Of a DNA stretch of 14,244 nucleotides, positions 14,128-14,244 are shown in pieces. The first letter of the stretch is position 1. Each line of letters begins with the position of its first letter. Origin of the DNA: Alphaproteobacteria bacterium (GTDB taxonomy: Bacteria; Pseudomonadota; Alphaproteobacteria; ATCC43930; CGMCC-115725); assembly GCA_028866355.1 (NCBI GenBank), contig JAGWIH010000026.1, positions 1 through 14,244 on the forward strand, given 5' to 3'. The translations under genes were made by a program, and so were the position numbers. The notes under the pieces were generated by a model. It searched no databases, had not been told where the DNA came from, and saw nothing but the letters and a program-made list of their open reading frames with translations.

Positions 14128-14244
14128 ATGGACGCGATGGCTGCAATCGCCGACCTCGAGGTCGGCTCCGCGAAATCCACTGCCGCACATACGCGGCCAG
14201 ACAGCGCGCCAACCGAACGGCGCGCTGTTTTCGTGCTTGGCATG
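14128..14244 (+). CDS. 5' end of an unidentified gene, possibly a sulfotransferase-family protein (truncated by window end)
   Basis: A frame opens at the ATG 14128 (with AGGG upstream) and runs to the window end, giving 39 residues beginning MDAMAAIADLEVGSAKSTAA. An in-frame GTG at 14116 is an alternative start. Only the N-terminus is visible, so identity is uncertain. After a polar, probably disordered leader, the last visible residues are RRAVFVLGM. In many bacterial sulfotransferase-family proteins a short leader is followed by a strand such as VFVLGM and then the PAPS-binding loop (H/P)RSGTS; the next codons, outside the window, would decide this. If correct, an enzyme adding sulfate groups next to flagellar genes could act on a glycan of flagellin or the cell surface, which is speculation. 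It has its own candidate promoter and lies 112 nt after flgL. Confidence 0.5.
   Translation, partial: MDAMAAIADLEVGSAKSTAAHTRPDSAPTERRAVFVLGM

Overview
This window is a contiguous block of flagellar structural and export genes from a GC-rich Gram-negative bacterium. Outer-membrane (L) and peptidoglycan (P) ring genes, a lipoprotein FlgH and Sec signal peptides place it in a diderm. High GC, the codon choice and the general look of the proteins suggest a proteobacterium, plausibly an alphaproteobacterium. The gene order (flgN-flgA divergent from flgBCDEFGHIJ...KL) and a two-domain FlgJ with a muramidase are the arrangement best known from beta/gammaproteobacteria. The class therefore cannot be settled from this sequence alone.

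Layout. (1) Bases 1-1609, plus strand: the 3' part of fliR followed by complete flhB, two membrane components of the flagellar type III export gate. (2) Bases 1606-2689, minus strand: flgA (P-ring chaperone) then a flgN-like export chaperone, convergent with flhB so that the two stop codons share the same CTAG. No flgM (anti-sigma-28) sits between flgA and flgN. (3) Bases 2690-2896: a 207-bp divergent control region. (4) Bases 2897-14015, plus strand: flgB, flgC, flgD, flgE, flgF, flgG, flgH, flgI, flgJ, a 122-aa unnamed helical protein, flgK and flgL. Gaps are 39 bp or less and several genes overlap, so this is probably one long operon. (5) Bases 14016-14127: a short intergenic region with a weak terminator and a good sigma-70-like promoter. 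(6) Bases 14128-14244: the first 39 codons of a gene that runs off the window, ending in a sequence reminiscent of the start of a sulfotransferase P-loop.

How the genes work together. FliR and FlhB form part of the export gate, and FlhB switches it from rod/hook to filament substrates. FlgB, FlgC, FlgF and FlgG build the rod. FlgJ caps the rod and here also carries a peptidoglycan-cutting domain. FlgA helps FlgI assemble the P ring and FlgH forms the L ring. FlgD caps the growing hook made of FlgE. FlgK and FlgL join hook to filament, with FlgN (and possibly the small protein before flgK) as their export chaperones.

No stretch over 300 bp lacks a gene. I saw no tRNA, rRNA, CRISPR array, insertion sequence or phage gene. 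The window is largely orthodox. The most worthwhile loose ends are the unnamed gene between flgJ and flgK, the missing flgM, the two-domain FlgJ, and the truncated gene at the right edge.
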